64,000 bases of DNA from positions 2,108,001-2,172,000 of the forward strand of contig NZ_JAQNDK010000002.1 of the NCBI RefSeq assembly GCF_028368935.1. Reading direction: 5' to 3'. The notes under the pieces were generated by a model. The model was not told where the DNA came from, ran no database searches, and saw only the letters and a program-made list of their open reading frames with translations. Shown one piece after another: positions 26,920-35,334 of this stretch (its first letter is position 1; every line of letters begins with the position of its first letter). This DNA comes from Sorangium aterium (GTDB taxonomy: Bacteria > Myxococcota_A > Polyangia > Polyangiales > Polyangiaceae). The position numbers were made by a program, and so were the translations under genes.

Positions 26920-28290
26920 ATGAGGGTGACGTATCGCACTCGTATCGAGGAAGGCCCGCGCTGCCGCTTTCATGCTCTCGCCCCCTCGACGGAGGAGTGC
27001 GCGCGCTGCGGCGCTCCCGTCTGCCACGTGTGCGTCTCCTTCTCCGCTTCTCACGGGGTCGCCTGCCCTGGCTGCGAGCGTGCGATCCGGCGCGGTCGCG
27101 CGCTCAGGAGCGCGGGCGTCGCGGCGGTCTTGCTCGCGGCGGTGGGCGGCGTCGCGGCGGCGTACATCCACGCTGCCGCGGCCGTGCGGATGCCGCCGGA
27201 GGGCCTCGCCGCGACCGAGCGCGCGCTGGAGGCGAACCCCTGTGAGGAGGACCTGATGCTCACGCTGGCCGAGCTCCTCCGTCGCGCCAATCGCGATCGC
27301 GAGGTGATCGAGCGCAGCGAGGCGTTCCTCGCGGCGTGCGGCCACGAGCCCAGGGTGCTCTGGAAGATCCGCGCCGCCCACAACCGCCGCGGAGAGTACT
27401 CCGGGGCGGAGCGCGCGGCGACGCGGCTGCTCGAGCAGAACCCGGCCGACGGGGACGCCTTTTGCGGGCGCGCCGAGTCGCGGGAACGCCAGGGGAAGCT
27501 CGAGGAGGCGGCCGCCGACTACGAGCAATGCATCGCGCTCCGCCCGCACCAGCGGGGGGCGCCCATCCACCTGGCGCGCGTCTATCAGGATCTCCGCCGC
27601 CCGTGCGACAGCATCGCGCCGCTCGTCCAGCGCCTCCATTACAATGCCGATCAAGGGACGCGGCTCGCGGAGTGGTCTGGCTTCACCGTGACGGAGGTGG
27701 CGAGCCAGCTCGCCACCTCGGCCGAATGCCAGCATCTCGCCGTCACCGGACAGGCGCTCTTGCCGCTCGGGGAGGACCGCCTGGCTCGAGGCGAAGCAGC
27801 GATCGACGGCAAGGAAAAGGGCGTCTTCGTCGTCGATACGATGGTGAGCCACGTGCTTGTACAGAGGGCGTTCGCGGACCGGATCGGCCTTTCCGCCGGG
27901 CCGCGTGTGCTGTGGGTGTGGACGCCGAGCGGCCTTCAGGAGGCGAAGCTCGCCGTCGCCGGCCGGCTGGAGGTGGAAGGCGCCTCCGCCCCGAGCGTGA
28001 AGCTCGCGATCGTGGAGGACCTCCCCGGCGTGGCGGGCGTGCTGGGGCTGTCGTTCCTGCTCCGGTTCCGCGTGCAGCTGACCGAGAAGGGAACCACGCT
28101 CTCGCCGCCGCCGACCGGCGCGGCGCCGTCGACCGAGGAGACGGCGCTCGCTGCGGCAGCGGGCGATGAAAACGAGGCGGCAGCAGCGGATGACGGCGGG
28201 GCGGCGGCAGCGGACCACGACGCGGCGGCGGCGAAGGCAGGCGACGAGGAGGTGGCGGAGGCCCATGAGGGGCTCGCGCCGGCGCGCTGA
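26920..28290 (+). CDS. Zinc-ribbon/TPR membrane protein with retropepsin-like domain
   Basis: This is a 456-residue protein. Residues 15-55 form a B-box-like zinc module (CRFH, CARCGAPVCHVC, CPGC). A membrane helix follows near 65-85, then TPR-like helices at about 95-250. Residues about 290-385 follow the aspartyl-protease retropepsin pattern (GVFVVDTMVSHVLVQRAFADRIGL, GVLGLSFLLRF), but the catalytic DTGAS is DTMVS at 306-310. The acidic/alanine-rich tail is low complexity. The protease domain may be inactive or a binding module. The start has no competing ATG nearby. Confidence 0.75.
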   Translation: MRVTYRTRIEEGPRCRFHALAPSTEECARCGAPVCHVCVSFSASHGVACPGCERAIRRGRALRSAGVAAVLLAAVGGVAAAYIHAAAAVRMPPEGLAATERALEANPCEEDLMLTLAELLRRANRDREVIERSEAFLAACGHEPRVLWKIRAAHNRRGEYSGAERAATRLLEQNPADGDAFCGRAESRERQGKLEEAAADYEQCIALRPHQRGAPIHLARVYQDLRRPCDSIAPLVQRLHYNADQGTRLAEWSGFTVTEVASQLATSAECQHLAVTGQALLPLGEDRLARGEAAIDGKEKGVFVVDTMVSHVLVQRAFADRIGLSAGPRVLWVWTPSGLQEAKLAVAGRLEVEGASAPSVKLAIVEDLPGVAGVLGLSFLLRFRVQLTEKGTTLSPPPTGAAPSTEETALAAAAGDENEAAAADDGGAAAADHDAAAAKAGDEEVAEAHEGLAPAR

Positions 28291-28343
28291 GCGGCTCCGT
28301 GTCGCGGAGCAGCGGGCGAGCCCGATGGCGAGATCGATGTGGA

Positions 28344-30122
28344 TTACCCCGCAGGCCTACCGCGCTTCGCGAAGTGCGCATGGCACTGGCGGAACATCTC
28401 CTGCCATCGTGCGTACTCCGTCGGTCGCTCGCGGAGCCGCTCCTTCCAGGCTGTATCGACAGCTGACCGCTTCTCGGCGGAGCTCAGCCCGTATCGCCGG
28501 AAGATCTCCTCGGCCGCGTCAGGGAACAAGGCCAGCTCGGCGCAGAGCGCGGCGTACTGGGCGAGCGGCAGGACGATGTCGATCGGCTCGGCGAGGGGCG
28601 CTGGACCGCTCGTGCCAGCATTGCTCGACGGCGCGGGAGACGGCGGCGTCGTGGAGATCTGGGAGGTGGCTCCGGTCACCGCAGCTTGCGCGCTCGCGGT
28701 TTGCCTCAACAGCTCACGGGGGATCTCGAGGCTCAGGGACGTCTCTCCGAGCTGAGCCGGAGCCTGTGGAGCCCGTTTCGATGAGGCCGGCGCTCCGGCA
28801 GGCCTCGCCGGAGCCGTCGCGGCAAAGGGAATGGCCTGGGCTCGCGGGAGCGCCTGCACCGGTGACGTCTCCGCGACCTCCCGGGGCGCCCGTGGCCGCT
28901 GCGGCTGGGCTGTCGGCGCGGGTGGCCGAGGAGCCGCCGATGCCCCGGGCGCGAACGGCAGAGCTGGGCCGCGGGGGACGTCCACGAGCGGCCCTGTCTC
29001 CGCGACCACAGGTGGCGGGGGCTTCACCGCCGCCGACACGGTGGACCGCGGGAATGGCAGCGCCGCCCCCCGTGGAACGTCGGGCAGCGGCGCCGTGCCG
29101 GTGAGCGACTCCGCGGCGCGCGGAGGCTTTGGTTCGGCCCTCACGATCGCGATCTCGCCTTGCGCGGGCATGAAGGGCACCACCGCGGCTCGGGGCACGT
29201 CCAGCAGGGGTCCGGTGCCCTGCAGCGCCTTCGGGGGCGCCGCGGCTCCGGAAGACGGCGCGGGCGGCGCAGACGAGACGGCGAGCGGCGCGATCGAGCC
29301 CTCGACGTCAGCGACGTCCTGCGCCCGGGCGAGGAGCATCTCCAGCCGGTGCGCGTGGTGCGCCTCCAGCCGCTCGAAGTCCTTCGCCAGCACCGGATCG
29401 CGCCCCAGCACCGCCCGCCAGCCCCGATGAAGCGCGGCGAGCGCCGCCTCGTCCCCCAAGCCGTGGCGCCGCAACACCCCTTCGCGCTGCTCGGGCAGCG
29501 CCGCGAGCTCCGCGCACAGCGCCGCGTACTCGGCCAGGCCCAGACCGGGCCCGCTGGGCATCACCGCCGCGGCGGGATCGTTTGTGGGCGCGTTCGCCGC
29601 TCTCCGTGCGTCGGCCATCCTCGACGGCCTCAGCACACGGGAGCCGACCCGGAGCGGTCCAAGCTTCCCGGGTTTTGCACGAAGCTCCGCAATGAGCTCG
29701 CCGAGCTTCGCGTCCTCCTCGGCGCGCCGCGCCCAGCAGCGGCGGAGCCGGGAGACGTCGTTCATGCCCAGGTCGTTCCCGTGCAGCAGCTCGAGCGGTT
29801 CCGGATGCGCCTCGAAGGCAGCGAGGAAGCTCGCCCAGGCGGTCGCGTCCTCCGCGAGCGGCTCGACCGATCGCTCCAGCCAGTCCTCCGCCTGCGCCAG
29901 CTCCAGCTCGTACGCCGCGAGCAGCTCCGGCTCGCCGACCAGCCGCTGTTTCCAGGCGAGATCGGCCCGCGCGAACGCACGCGGCGTCAGCCCCTCGACT
30001 GCGAGCACGTCCGCGAGCGGGAACCCCTCGGTCACCGCGGCCGTAACCGCCGCATACCGCGCCAGCGAGACCCCTCCGCTGGCTTCCTGCGCTCCCGATG
30101 CGGGCTTCGTGGCTGCCGCCAT
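28344..30122 (-). CDS. T6SS-associated repeat protein (putative adaptor/chaperone)
   Basis: This 592-residue protein contains three copies of a helical module, at about residues 20-61, 196-240 and 520-567, each with L-A-x-Y-A-A-x-x-A-E-L followed by G-L-x and W-x-x-x-L. The long middle (about 290-490) is proline-rich and carries four or five copies of a short motif close to ETGPLVDVPRGPALPF. It lies 10 bases after the PAAR-like gene in a minus-strand operon with VgrG-like and lipoprotein genes. I infer a T6SS adaptor or effector-loading protein. No enzymatic motif is seen. Confidence 0.7.
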   Translation of the reverse strand: MAAATKPASGAQEASGGVSLARYAAVTAAVTEGFPLADVLAVEGLTPRAFARADLAWKQRLVGEPELLAAYELELAQAEDWLERSVEPLAEDATAWASFLAAFEAHPEPLELLHGNDLGMNDVSRLRRCWARRAEEDAKLGELIAELRAKPGKLGPLRVGSRVLRPSRMADARRAANAPTNDPAAAVMPSGPGLGLAEYAALCAELAALPEQREGVLRRHGLGDEAALAALHRGWRAVLGRDPVLAKDFERLEAHHAHRLEMLLARAQDVADVEGSIAPLAVSSAPPAPSSGAAAPPKALQGTGPLLDVPRAAVVPFMPAQGEIAIVRAEPKPPRAAESLTGTAPLPDVPRGAALPFPRSTVSAAVKPPPPVVAETGPLVDVPRGPALPFAPGASAAPRPPAPTAQPQRPRAPREVAETSPVQALPRAQAIPFAATAPARPAGAPASSKRAPQAPAQLGETSLSLEIPRELLRQTASAQAAVTGATSQISTTPPSPAPSSNAGTSGPAPLAEPIDIVLPLAQYAALCAELALFPDAAEEIFRRYGLSSAEKRSAVDTAWKERLRERPTEYARWQEMFRQCHAHFAKRGRPAG

Positions 30123-30132
30123 CCCCTGGCCC

Positions 30133-30549
30133 CTAATCGCCGACCAGCACGGTGCCGGACGCGAGCACCCTTCCGTTCGGCGCGTCGGCCGGGTCGTTGC
30201 AGGTCAGCGCCGGATCGCCGAGGTGCGCGGCCGGCTTGTTGTTGATGAGCACCGTCTTGCTGCCCGCCTGGATCCGAGCCTGGTTCGACGGAGGACGCTG
30301 AAAGGCACCTCCAGTGGGCAGGTGCGCGGGCGCATTCGCTGCGGTGCTCCCCTGGACCGCGGCCGGCTTGCCCTCGACGAGGACGTCCGCGCTCAGCTCG
30401 CCGGACAGATCCCCGCTGAACGGCATCGGCGTCGGCGTCGGCACAGGCCCGCCGGGCGAGGGCACCATCACCAGGTGCGTGTCGACGCCGATGACCTTGT
30501 CGCCTTGCTTCGCGGCGGGTTTGCCTGGCTTCGGGGGCGGAGATCGCAT
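30133..30549 (-). CDS. PAAR-like (DUF4150-type) T6SS tip protein
   Basis: This 138-residue protein has the PAAR-like pattern: KVIGVDTHLVMVPSPGGPVPTPTPMPF at the N-terminus, GKPAAVQGST in the middle, and KTVLINNKPAAHLGDPALTCNDPADAPNGRV at the end. These proteins cap the VgrG spike in type VI secretion. The ATG at 30549 is preceded by a strong ACGGAGG site. It is placed between a lipoprotein gene and the repeat protein gene. There is no C-terminal effector extension. Confidence 0.85.
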   Translation of the reverse strand: MRSPPPKPGKPAAKQGDKVIGVDTHLVMVPSPGGPVPTPTPMPFSGDLSGELSADVLVEGKPAAVQGSTAANAPAHLPTGGAFQRPPSNQARIQAGSKTVLINNKPAAHLGDPALTCNDPADAPNGRVLASGTVLVGD

Positions 30550-30575
30550 CGTTCCTCCGTGCGCTCGCGTGGCGG

Positions 30576-31922
30576 CTACCGTTGCGTCGTGTTTGCGCCA
30601 GGCGCGGCTTCGGCCAAGCGGTGAGAGTGGAAGAGAGCGACCCGGAGATCCTTCCCATGCTGCCCGTGGAAGGCAACGACCCAGATGTCCGAGAGCGACC
30701 GCGCCGCGACGCTCGCCGGGATGTACGCGGCCTTCACCGCCGCATCGACGGGCATCGGTATCCGCACCCAGGCGCCGCCTCGCGGGAGGGCCCACACCTC
30801 CTGCACCTGGCGCGCCTTGGAATCGCCTGGCGGCGTGCCGACGATCACCAGCGTGCCATCCTCGCCGCGGTCGGCATCCAGGATGATCTCGACCGGCGGG
30901 GCAGGCATCTCCGCCACGGAGGTTCCGTCGAAGCGGAGGAGCAGAGGTAGCCATGAGATATCCCCAGGAGGAGGGCCGTACCGCGGCACCTCGCCGAGCA
31001 CGTGATTGCCGACGACGTAAACGTCGGTCGGTGTGTTTCCGAGCAGATGGCTGTAGTACAGCTCGAACTTCCGTTTTTTACGCAGGATCTCGGGCGGTAA
31101 TGGGAGGACCACCTCCGTCCGGTTCGGCGATCCCGGTCGGGACAGGGCGAGGCGGGCCGGGACCGGCTCGCCCTCCTTCATCTCTGCGTGCACCTCGAGC
31201 ACCAGCATGTCTCCCGAGGACCATCCCCGCGCGGCGGCAACCCCGTACTCCTCTTGCTCCGTCGCCTTGAACGAGAGACGTGGCGATGTCTGCCCCTTGC
31301 AATCCAGCACCTTTTGGTATGCGACCCCAGCATTCTGGGCGCGCTCATCGTCCGCGAGCAAACCAACCAGGCATCCTCTGCCTTGATCCCACAGGCCTTG
31401 ATACACATGGTTGATGTATTCGTTGTGTGGCGCCTCATCGATCTGCTCCCAGCGGTCGCCGCGAAGCCGGAATGCACGATCGTAGTACATGTCATAAGGA
31501 CGACTCCATCTATCGACGGCGCGCCAGGTCAACCATACTGCATCGGGCCAACGTCCGAGGATCGTTCTCACGGTCCCTCCCGGATCTGAGCTTGTCGGAG
31601 GCAATCCTCCACCGATCTCTTCCGTCGTGCCAAGACGGTCATTCTGGACCAACGTGAAGGAAGTACCCTTGCTCTCCAGCAGGATCTGCCCGCCCTCCAG
31701 GGGCCAGAGATTGGCCGTGCGCGCGGGCAGATCCGCGACCTTGTAAAACGACATGTCTGGCCGCCGGGCGGATGCCTCCGCTGCATCCGAGGCACCTGGC
31801 GCGATGCCGCCGCCGGGCGTAGGGGCACGTGGAGCAGTCCCGCCGGAGCCGCAGGAGATCTGGGTGCCAACCAGCATTGCAGCACCCAGCAGAACGACTA
31901 GCATGAGCCTGAATGAGCGCAT
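30576..31922 (-). CDS. Lipoprotein downstream of the VgrG chimera, candidate immunity protein
   Basis: This 448-residue protein starts at MRSFRLML behind an AAGGGAG site. A signal sequence with Cys near residue 24 (TQISCGSGG) is followed by a Ser/Pro/Gly linker, so it is a lipoprotein. The mature part has repeated beta-strand/turn units (DAVWLTWRAVDRW, DVYVVGNHVLGEV, DIWVVAFHGQHG) that suggest a beta-propeller. It lies 45 bases after the VgrG-hydrolase chimera. A periplasmic lipoprotein beside a peptidoglycan-hydrolase-like effector fits an immunity role, but this is an inference from position and export signal. Confidence 0.7.
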   Translation of the reverse strand: MRSFRLMLVVLLGAAMLVGTQISCGSGGTAPRAPTPGGGIAPGASDAAEASARRPDMSFYKVADLPARTANLWPLEGGQILLESKGTSFTLVQNDRLGTTEEIGGGLPPTSSDPGGTVRTILGRWPDAVWLTWRAVDRWSRPYDMYYDRAFRLRGDRWEQIDEAPHNEYINHVYQGLWDQGRGCLVGLLADDERAQNAGVAYQKVLDCKGQTSPRLSFKATEQEEYGVAAARGWSSGDMLVLEVHAEMKEGEPVPARLALSRPGSPNRTEVVLPLPPEILRKKRKFELYYSHLLGNTPTDVYVVGNHVLGEVPRYGPPPGDISWLPLLLRFDGTSVAEMPAPPVEIILDADRGEDGTLVIVGTPPGDSKARQVQEVWALPRGGAWVRIPMPVDAAVKAAYIPASVAARSLSDIWVVAFHGQHGKDLRVALFHSHRLAEAAPGANTTQR

Positions 31923-31967
31923 GAGCTTGACTCCCTTCCCCCGGATCCTGACGCAGTACAATATCAT

Positions 31968-33815
31968 TCAACGATATCCGAGTGCCTCACGGAGCTTGGA
32001 AGTGTCGATGAAACCCCGGAGCGGATCCTTCTTCTTGTCGGTCCTGCGCCTGTTCTGGGCAACCCCCTGCCACCTTCCTCGGAGATTGAGCTTCGCGACC
32101 TCTTCCTGGCTGAGCGTCGCTATCGACTCGTTCCAGCCAGGCTCGTCGGTGTCATCCTCTTTGCCGTCGAAGGACTTGCCATCCAGCGTCACGAACCCGT
32201 AATGCGGATGCTTTTTCTGAGTGTCAGACGGAGCGTAGAACGGCTCAGATTCACAGGACGCGACGATGGAGATATGACCTCCGGCCTCGCGGTTGGCCAT
32301 GAAGATATCTCCCGGCTTCGGCGCGTACCCGTCCCCGGGGGGATGCCAGATAAGGAGCCCGGTGGGCGTCCCTTTTGCGTTTTGGTTCATCTTGAACTCA
32401 TCCAGCGAGAGCCCCTTTGCATAGGCCTCGACCATGGATAGGTTCTGTCCGGATTTCCACTCGCCGTTGAGGGCCTCTCGGTTGACAAATTTGCCGAGCT
32501 CTGCGCGCGTGATCCTGTCCTCTGCGCTGCCACGCAAAACCCAGGCCTTCCAGAATACCCAGCTCACGAAGTCGCCGCACCAGCTCTTCTCGTTGCGCTG
32601 TCCATCGAGGTCCCAGTGAAACTGCACCTTCACGCGCGCATGCTCGTCGGTGTGCACCTCGTGCCCTGCCGGCCCGGTGACCACCGCGGTCTCGAGGACC
32701 TGCCTCGGCTTGCGCGCCGGCGCACGCGGCCGGAGCAGCGCCGTTGCTGGGACGCACTCGAAGCGGTTGCGGTAGGTGCGCTCCGCGGGGCGCCCGGACA
32801 GCTCGGGGGTGTGCCCCTCGTGCACGACGCGGGTCACGGCGTAGGCTCCCTCGATCCCGGGAGAGGCCTCGGCGCTGAGCTCGAAGCGGCGTCCAGGAGC
32901 GAGCGCGCGGACCCAGCTCTCGCCGCTGCCCTCGACCGATCGGCGCTGGGTTTGCTCCAGGAAAACCCGCGCGCGGTCTGGCGTGACCTCCGGAGTGTCG
33001 TAGTCGGCGTGGTGCTGGTACACGTCCAGCGCAGGCGGCCCGCTCGCCACGTTCCCGGCCCGCTCCCTCAGGACCAGGTTCGGCCGGCGGAAATCGTAGT
33101 CCCGGAGATGCACGGAGCTGGGCTTGAGCGATCGCTGCACGCCGAAGGCGACGATCTCGAGCCCTGTGGATGTCAGCCCCTCCTCGGGACGCAGGACGAG
33201 GACGCCCGGCCCGTTGTCGAACGCCGCGGGGTAGTGCGCCGGGTCGTCGAGGAAGATCACCGGCGCGCGGGCCACGCTGCCTGGAACGCCGGCCGGCGCG
33301 TCCGCGAAGCACAAGACGATGCCTTCCTCGGCAGCGAGCCGCCGCACGAACGCGAGGTCGCTCTCGCGGTACTGCACGCAGTAGCTCCGGACCGCGTACG
33401 TCCGCGAGAGGCGGAGCTCGACAGGGAGGGAGGCGGCGGCGAGGACGTGCTGGAGGATCTGCGGCACGGTCTCGTCCTGGAAGATGCGGCTCGTGGTTCG
33501 GCGCCTGAGCAGCGCGAGCGGGGGGACGAGGCGGAGGTGCCAGGTAGGACCGGTTCGCGGGGTGAACGTGGCGTCTGCGCGCACCTGGTCGACGAGCGCC
33601 TCAATGCGGCGTTCGGCGCCGCGGCCGTCGCGCAGGATGAATAAGGCGAGGCGGCCAAGCAGCTCGGCGTCGCGACCCTCGAGCTCGGGGGCGGCCTGCA
33701 CCACGAGCTGGAACGAGAACAGCTCGGAGAGCGCCTCACGCCCGCGGAACGAGACGACGCGCAGGTCCGAAGGCGTGAACGGCCCGGCGTGGAGCTCGAT
33801 GGAGTCGCTGATCAC
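31968..33815 (-). CDS. Truncated VgrG fused to a Cys/His hydrolase-like domain
   Basis: This is a 615-residue protein. Residues 1 to about 405 match the gp27/gp44-like base of VgrG (LSELFSFQLVV, YRESDLAFVRRLAAEEGI, HTDEHARVKVQFHWDLDG). Standard VgrG continues with a CWIRV segment, an OB-fold and a beta-helix spike, but here the sequence switches at 411-413 (SWC) into WCGDFVSWVFWKAWV, later KPGDIFMANREAGGHISIV. C413 and H514 are the likely catalytic pair of a CHAP/NlpC-P60/DUF2272-like amidase. The gp5 trunk is absent. This could be a specialised effector that lost the spike, or a fusion created by deletion. It heads the T6SS accessory operon. Confidence 0.8.
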   Translation of the reverse strand: MISDSIELHAGPFTPSDLRVVSFRGREALSELFSFQLVVQAAPELEGRDAELLGRLALFILRDGRGAERRIEALVDQVRADATFTPRTGPTWHLRLVPPLALLRRRTTSRIFQDETVPQILQHVLAAASLPVELRLSRTYAVRSYCVQYRESDLAFVRRLAAEEGIVLCFADAPAGVPGSVARAPVIFLDDPAHYPAAFDNGPGVLVLRPEEGLTSTGLEIVAFGVQRSLKPSSVHLRDYDFRRPNLVLRERAGNVASGPPALDVYQHHADYDTPEVTPDRARVFLEQTQRRSVEGSGESWVRALAPGRRFELSAEASPGIEGAYAVTRVVHEGHTPELSGRPAERTYRNRFECVPATALLRPRAPARKPRQVLETAVVTGPAGHEVHTDEHARVKVQFHWDLDGQRNEKSWCGDFVSWVFWKAWVLRGSAEDRITRAELGKFVNREALNGEWKSGQNLSMVEAYAKGLSLDEFKMNQNAKGTPTGLLIWHPPGDGYAPKPGDIFMANREAGGHISIVASCESEPFYAPSDTQKKHPHYGFVTLDGKSFDGKEDDTDEPGWNESIATLSQEEVAKLNLRGRWQGVAQNRRRTDKKKDPLRGFIDTSKLREALGYR

Positions 33816-33925
33816 TGGCGCAATCTATCAGACATCGCGGCGCTGCCAGCGTCGCGTTCGTGGCGCGCGGCACCCCGGATCTAGCGGCGTCGGAGGCGTC
33901 TACCAGGTCGAGCCGTGAGAGGTCG

Positions 33926-34066
33926 TCAGCGGCTGGACCCATTCCGCTCATCCAGCGCGCTTGCGAACGTATCCGGCCACACGAGCCGGACCCCGCGGGC
34001 TTCACACATCTCGCCCCACCTCGGATCCTGCGGATTCCGCTCTGCAACGAGGACAGGTTCAATTGT
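33926..34066 (-). pseudogene. Possible C-terminal gene remnant
   Basis: On the minus strand, an open frame without a start reads TIEPVLVAERNPQDPRWGEM, continues with RGVRLVWPDTFASAL, and stops at 33928-33926. The residue composition looks protein-like, unlike the surrounding frames, yet there is no N-terminal part and the sequence upstream degrades into the CRISPR-like repeats. I infer the tail end of a lost gene. The family is not recognised. Confidence 0.25.
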
Positions 34067-34105
34067 CCTCCCTCCGGTGGGCGGAGCACGCCACAGAAGA
34101 GGACT

Positions 34106-34194
34106 GGTTCACCCCCGCGTGCGCGGGGACGACCCCATCGCCTCGAGCGCCTCGACGGTGCTGTCCGGTTCACCCCCGCGTGCGCGGGGACGAC
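34106..34194 (+). CRISPR. Two-repeat type I-E CRISPR remnant
   Basis: Two identical 28-base repeats, 34106-34133 and 34167-34194, begin GGTTCACCCCCGCG and contain the CCCCGCG-TG-CGCGGGG hairpin typical of type I-E arrays. They are separated by one 33-base spacer (34134-34166). I see no further repeat copy on either side, no AT-rich leader and no cas gene in the window. It is best read as an array remnant or a solitary mini-array. Confidence 0.8.
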
Positions 34195-34205
34195 CTCGGT
34201 TCTTG

Positions 34206-34360
34206 GCGATCATCGACTGGCCAGGGCCGCGATCGAGCGGTCCTTGGCGACCATCGAGCGGTCCTTGGGTGACAATGGACCGGTCATCGCAGCCATCGAC
34301 CGGCCATGGCGAACGTCGACCGGTGATGGCAACCATCGACCGGTGATGGCGACCCTCGCG
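34206..34360. repeat. About seven degenerate 21-bp tandem repeats
   Basis: Units close to ATCGACCGGTGATGGCGACC recur from about 34206 to 34360 with a period of roughly 20-22 bases. The last copies are the most alike and the first ones carry the variant ATCGAGCGGTCCTTGGCGACC. In one frame they give runs such as AAIERSLATIERS. They begin 12 bases after the second CRISPR repeat. They could be the start of the following ORF or a separate minisatellite. Confidence 0.65.
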
Positions 34361-34648
34361 CGCTCGGTGGAGTCGCTGGCTCGGGTCGTGCCGGCGTCCA
34401 GAATCCACGAGCACACCCTGCTCGCGACCCAGCGAGAGCGCCGCGCGCTCGCGGAGATCGTGCTCTTCCGCGAGTCGCTCTATGCCGCCTACCGCATCGC
34501 CAAGGCGCACGCGCAGACCGACCGGAAGGTCATGGACGTGCTGGCGCCGGTCGTCGACTTCATGCGGAAGAACGTCGCCGCCGCGGCCGCCGCGAGAAGG
34601 ACCCGCACGCCGGCCCCGGCCGGGCTGCCGAGCTCCGGAGACGCGTAG
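34346..34648 (+). CDS. Hypothetical helical protein following the minisatellite
   Basis: This 100-residue frame starts at the ATG inside the last 21-bp unit (MATLARSVESLARVV). It has plausible helices (RRALAEIVLFRESLYAAYRIAKAHAQ and DVLAPVVDFMRKNVAAAAAA). The frame extends upstream through the repeats and the CRISPR region to 33860, which is unlikely to be coding throughout. There is no good ribosome-binding site. The function is unknown. The gap 34649-34785 holds nothing else I can support. Confidence 0.4.
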   Translation: MATLARSVESLARVVPASRIHEHTLLATQRERRALAEIVLFRESLYAAYRIAKAHAQTDRKVMDVLAPVVDFMRKNVAAAAAARRTRTPAPAGLPSSGDA

Positions 34649-35334
34649 CCTCGACGAGGGCAGGGGAGCGCGCTGACACGGCCCCAGGAAAGGCCGCGAG
34701 CGTGCAGGCTCTACGGGTCTCGGCAGCATGGCCTGTCTGGCTCGTGGAGTGCACGGTCGAATTCTCGTAGTAGCCTCATCGCATGGTGCGTCGTGACGAG
34801 ATCGAGCCTGGACCCCGACCGCGGGGCGAGGGAGCGGTCTCACGCTGCACGTCTCCAGCGGGTGAGAGTCCCGTCCGGGTAAGCGCCGGAGCGCCCGGTA
34901 GCAGGCCCCAGGTTGGCGGGGGAGACCCCGCGGCCCGAGCGGGGCGTCGAAAGCCTCCACGGAGGGAGCAAGAACGCGGGCCGCAACATGAAGTGAAGCC
35001 TGCCGCCTCGACAGAGAAACAACGAGGGAGCCGAGCCGCGCATGCCACGGCGAAGGCCACGTCCGTCGCGCCGCAGTCCGGAGCAGAACGCGCGACGGGT
35101 CCCTCCGGGGTACAGGGCGCAGCACGCGTTCAAGGAGAGGTGCGGAACACGGGAGACCCGTCTGCGTTGCCGTCGTCGCGGCAAGGTGGCTCGTATAAGC
35201 CGAAGGTGAAGTCGAGCGCCGCGCAGCGGGAGTCCGAGGGGGCCGTAGTACCGTCGAGGGCCGCGACGAACAACGCGGTCGGAGGGAGAGGCCCCTGCGG
35301 TGGTCGCGTCGGTCGAGGAGGTAAGCGCGAGGGC

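Noticed and set aside
33860-34345. Extension of the hypothetical ORF upstream through the CRISPR repeats
   Set aside because: The translation across the repeats is not protein-like and the repeats have a better explanation.
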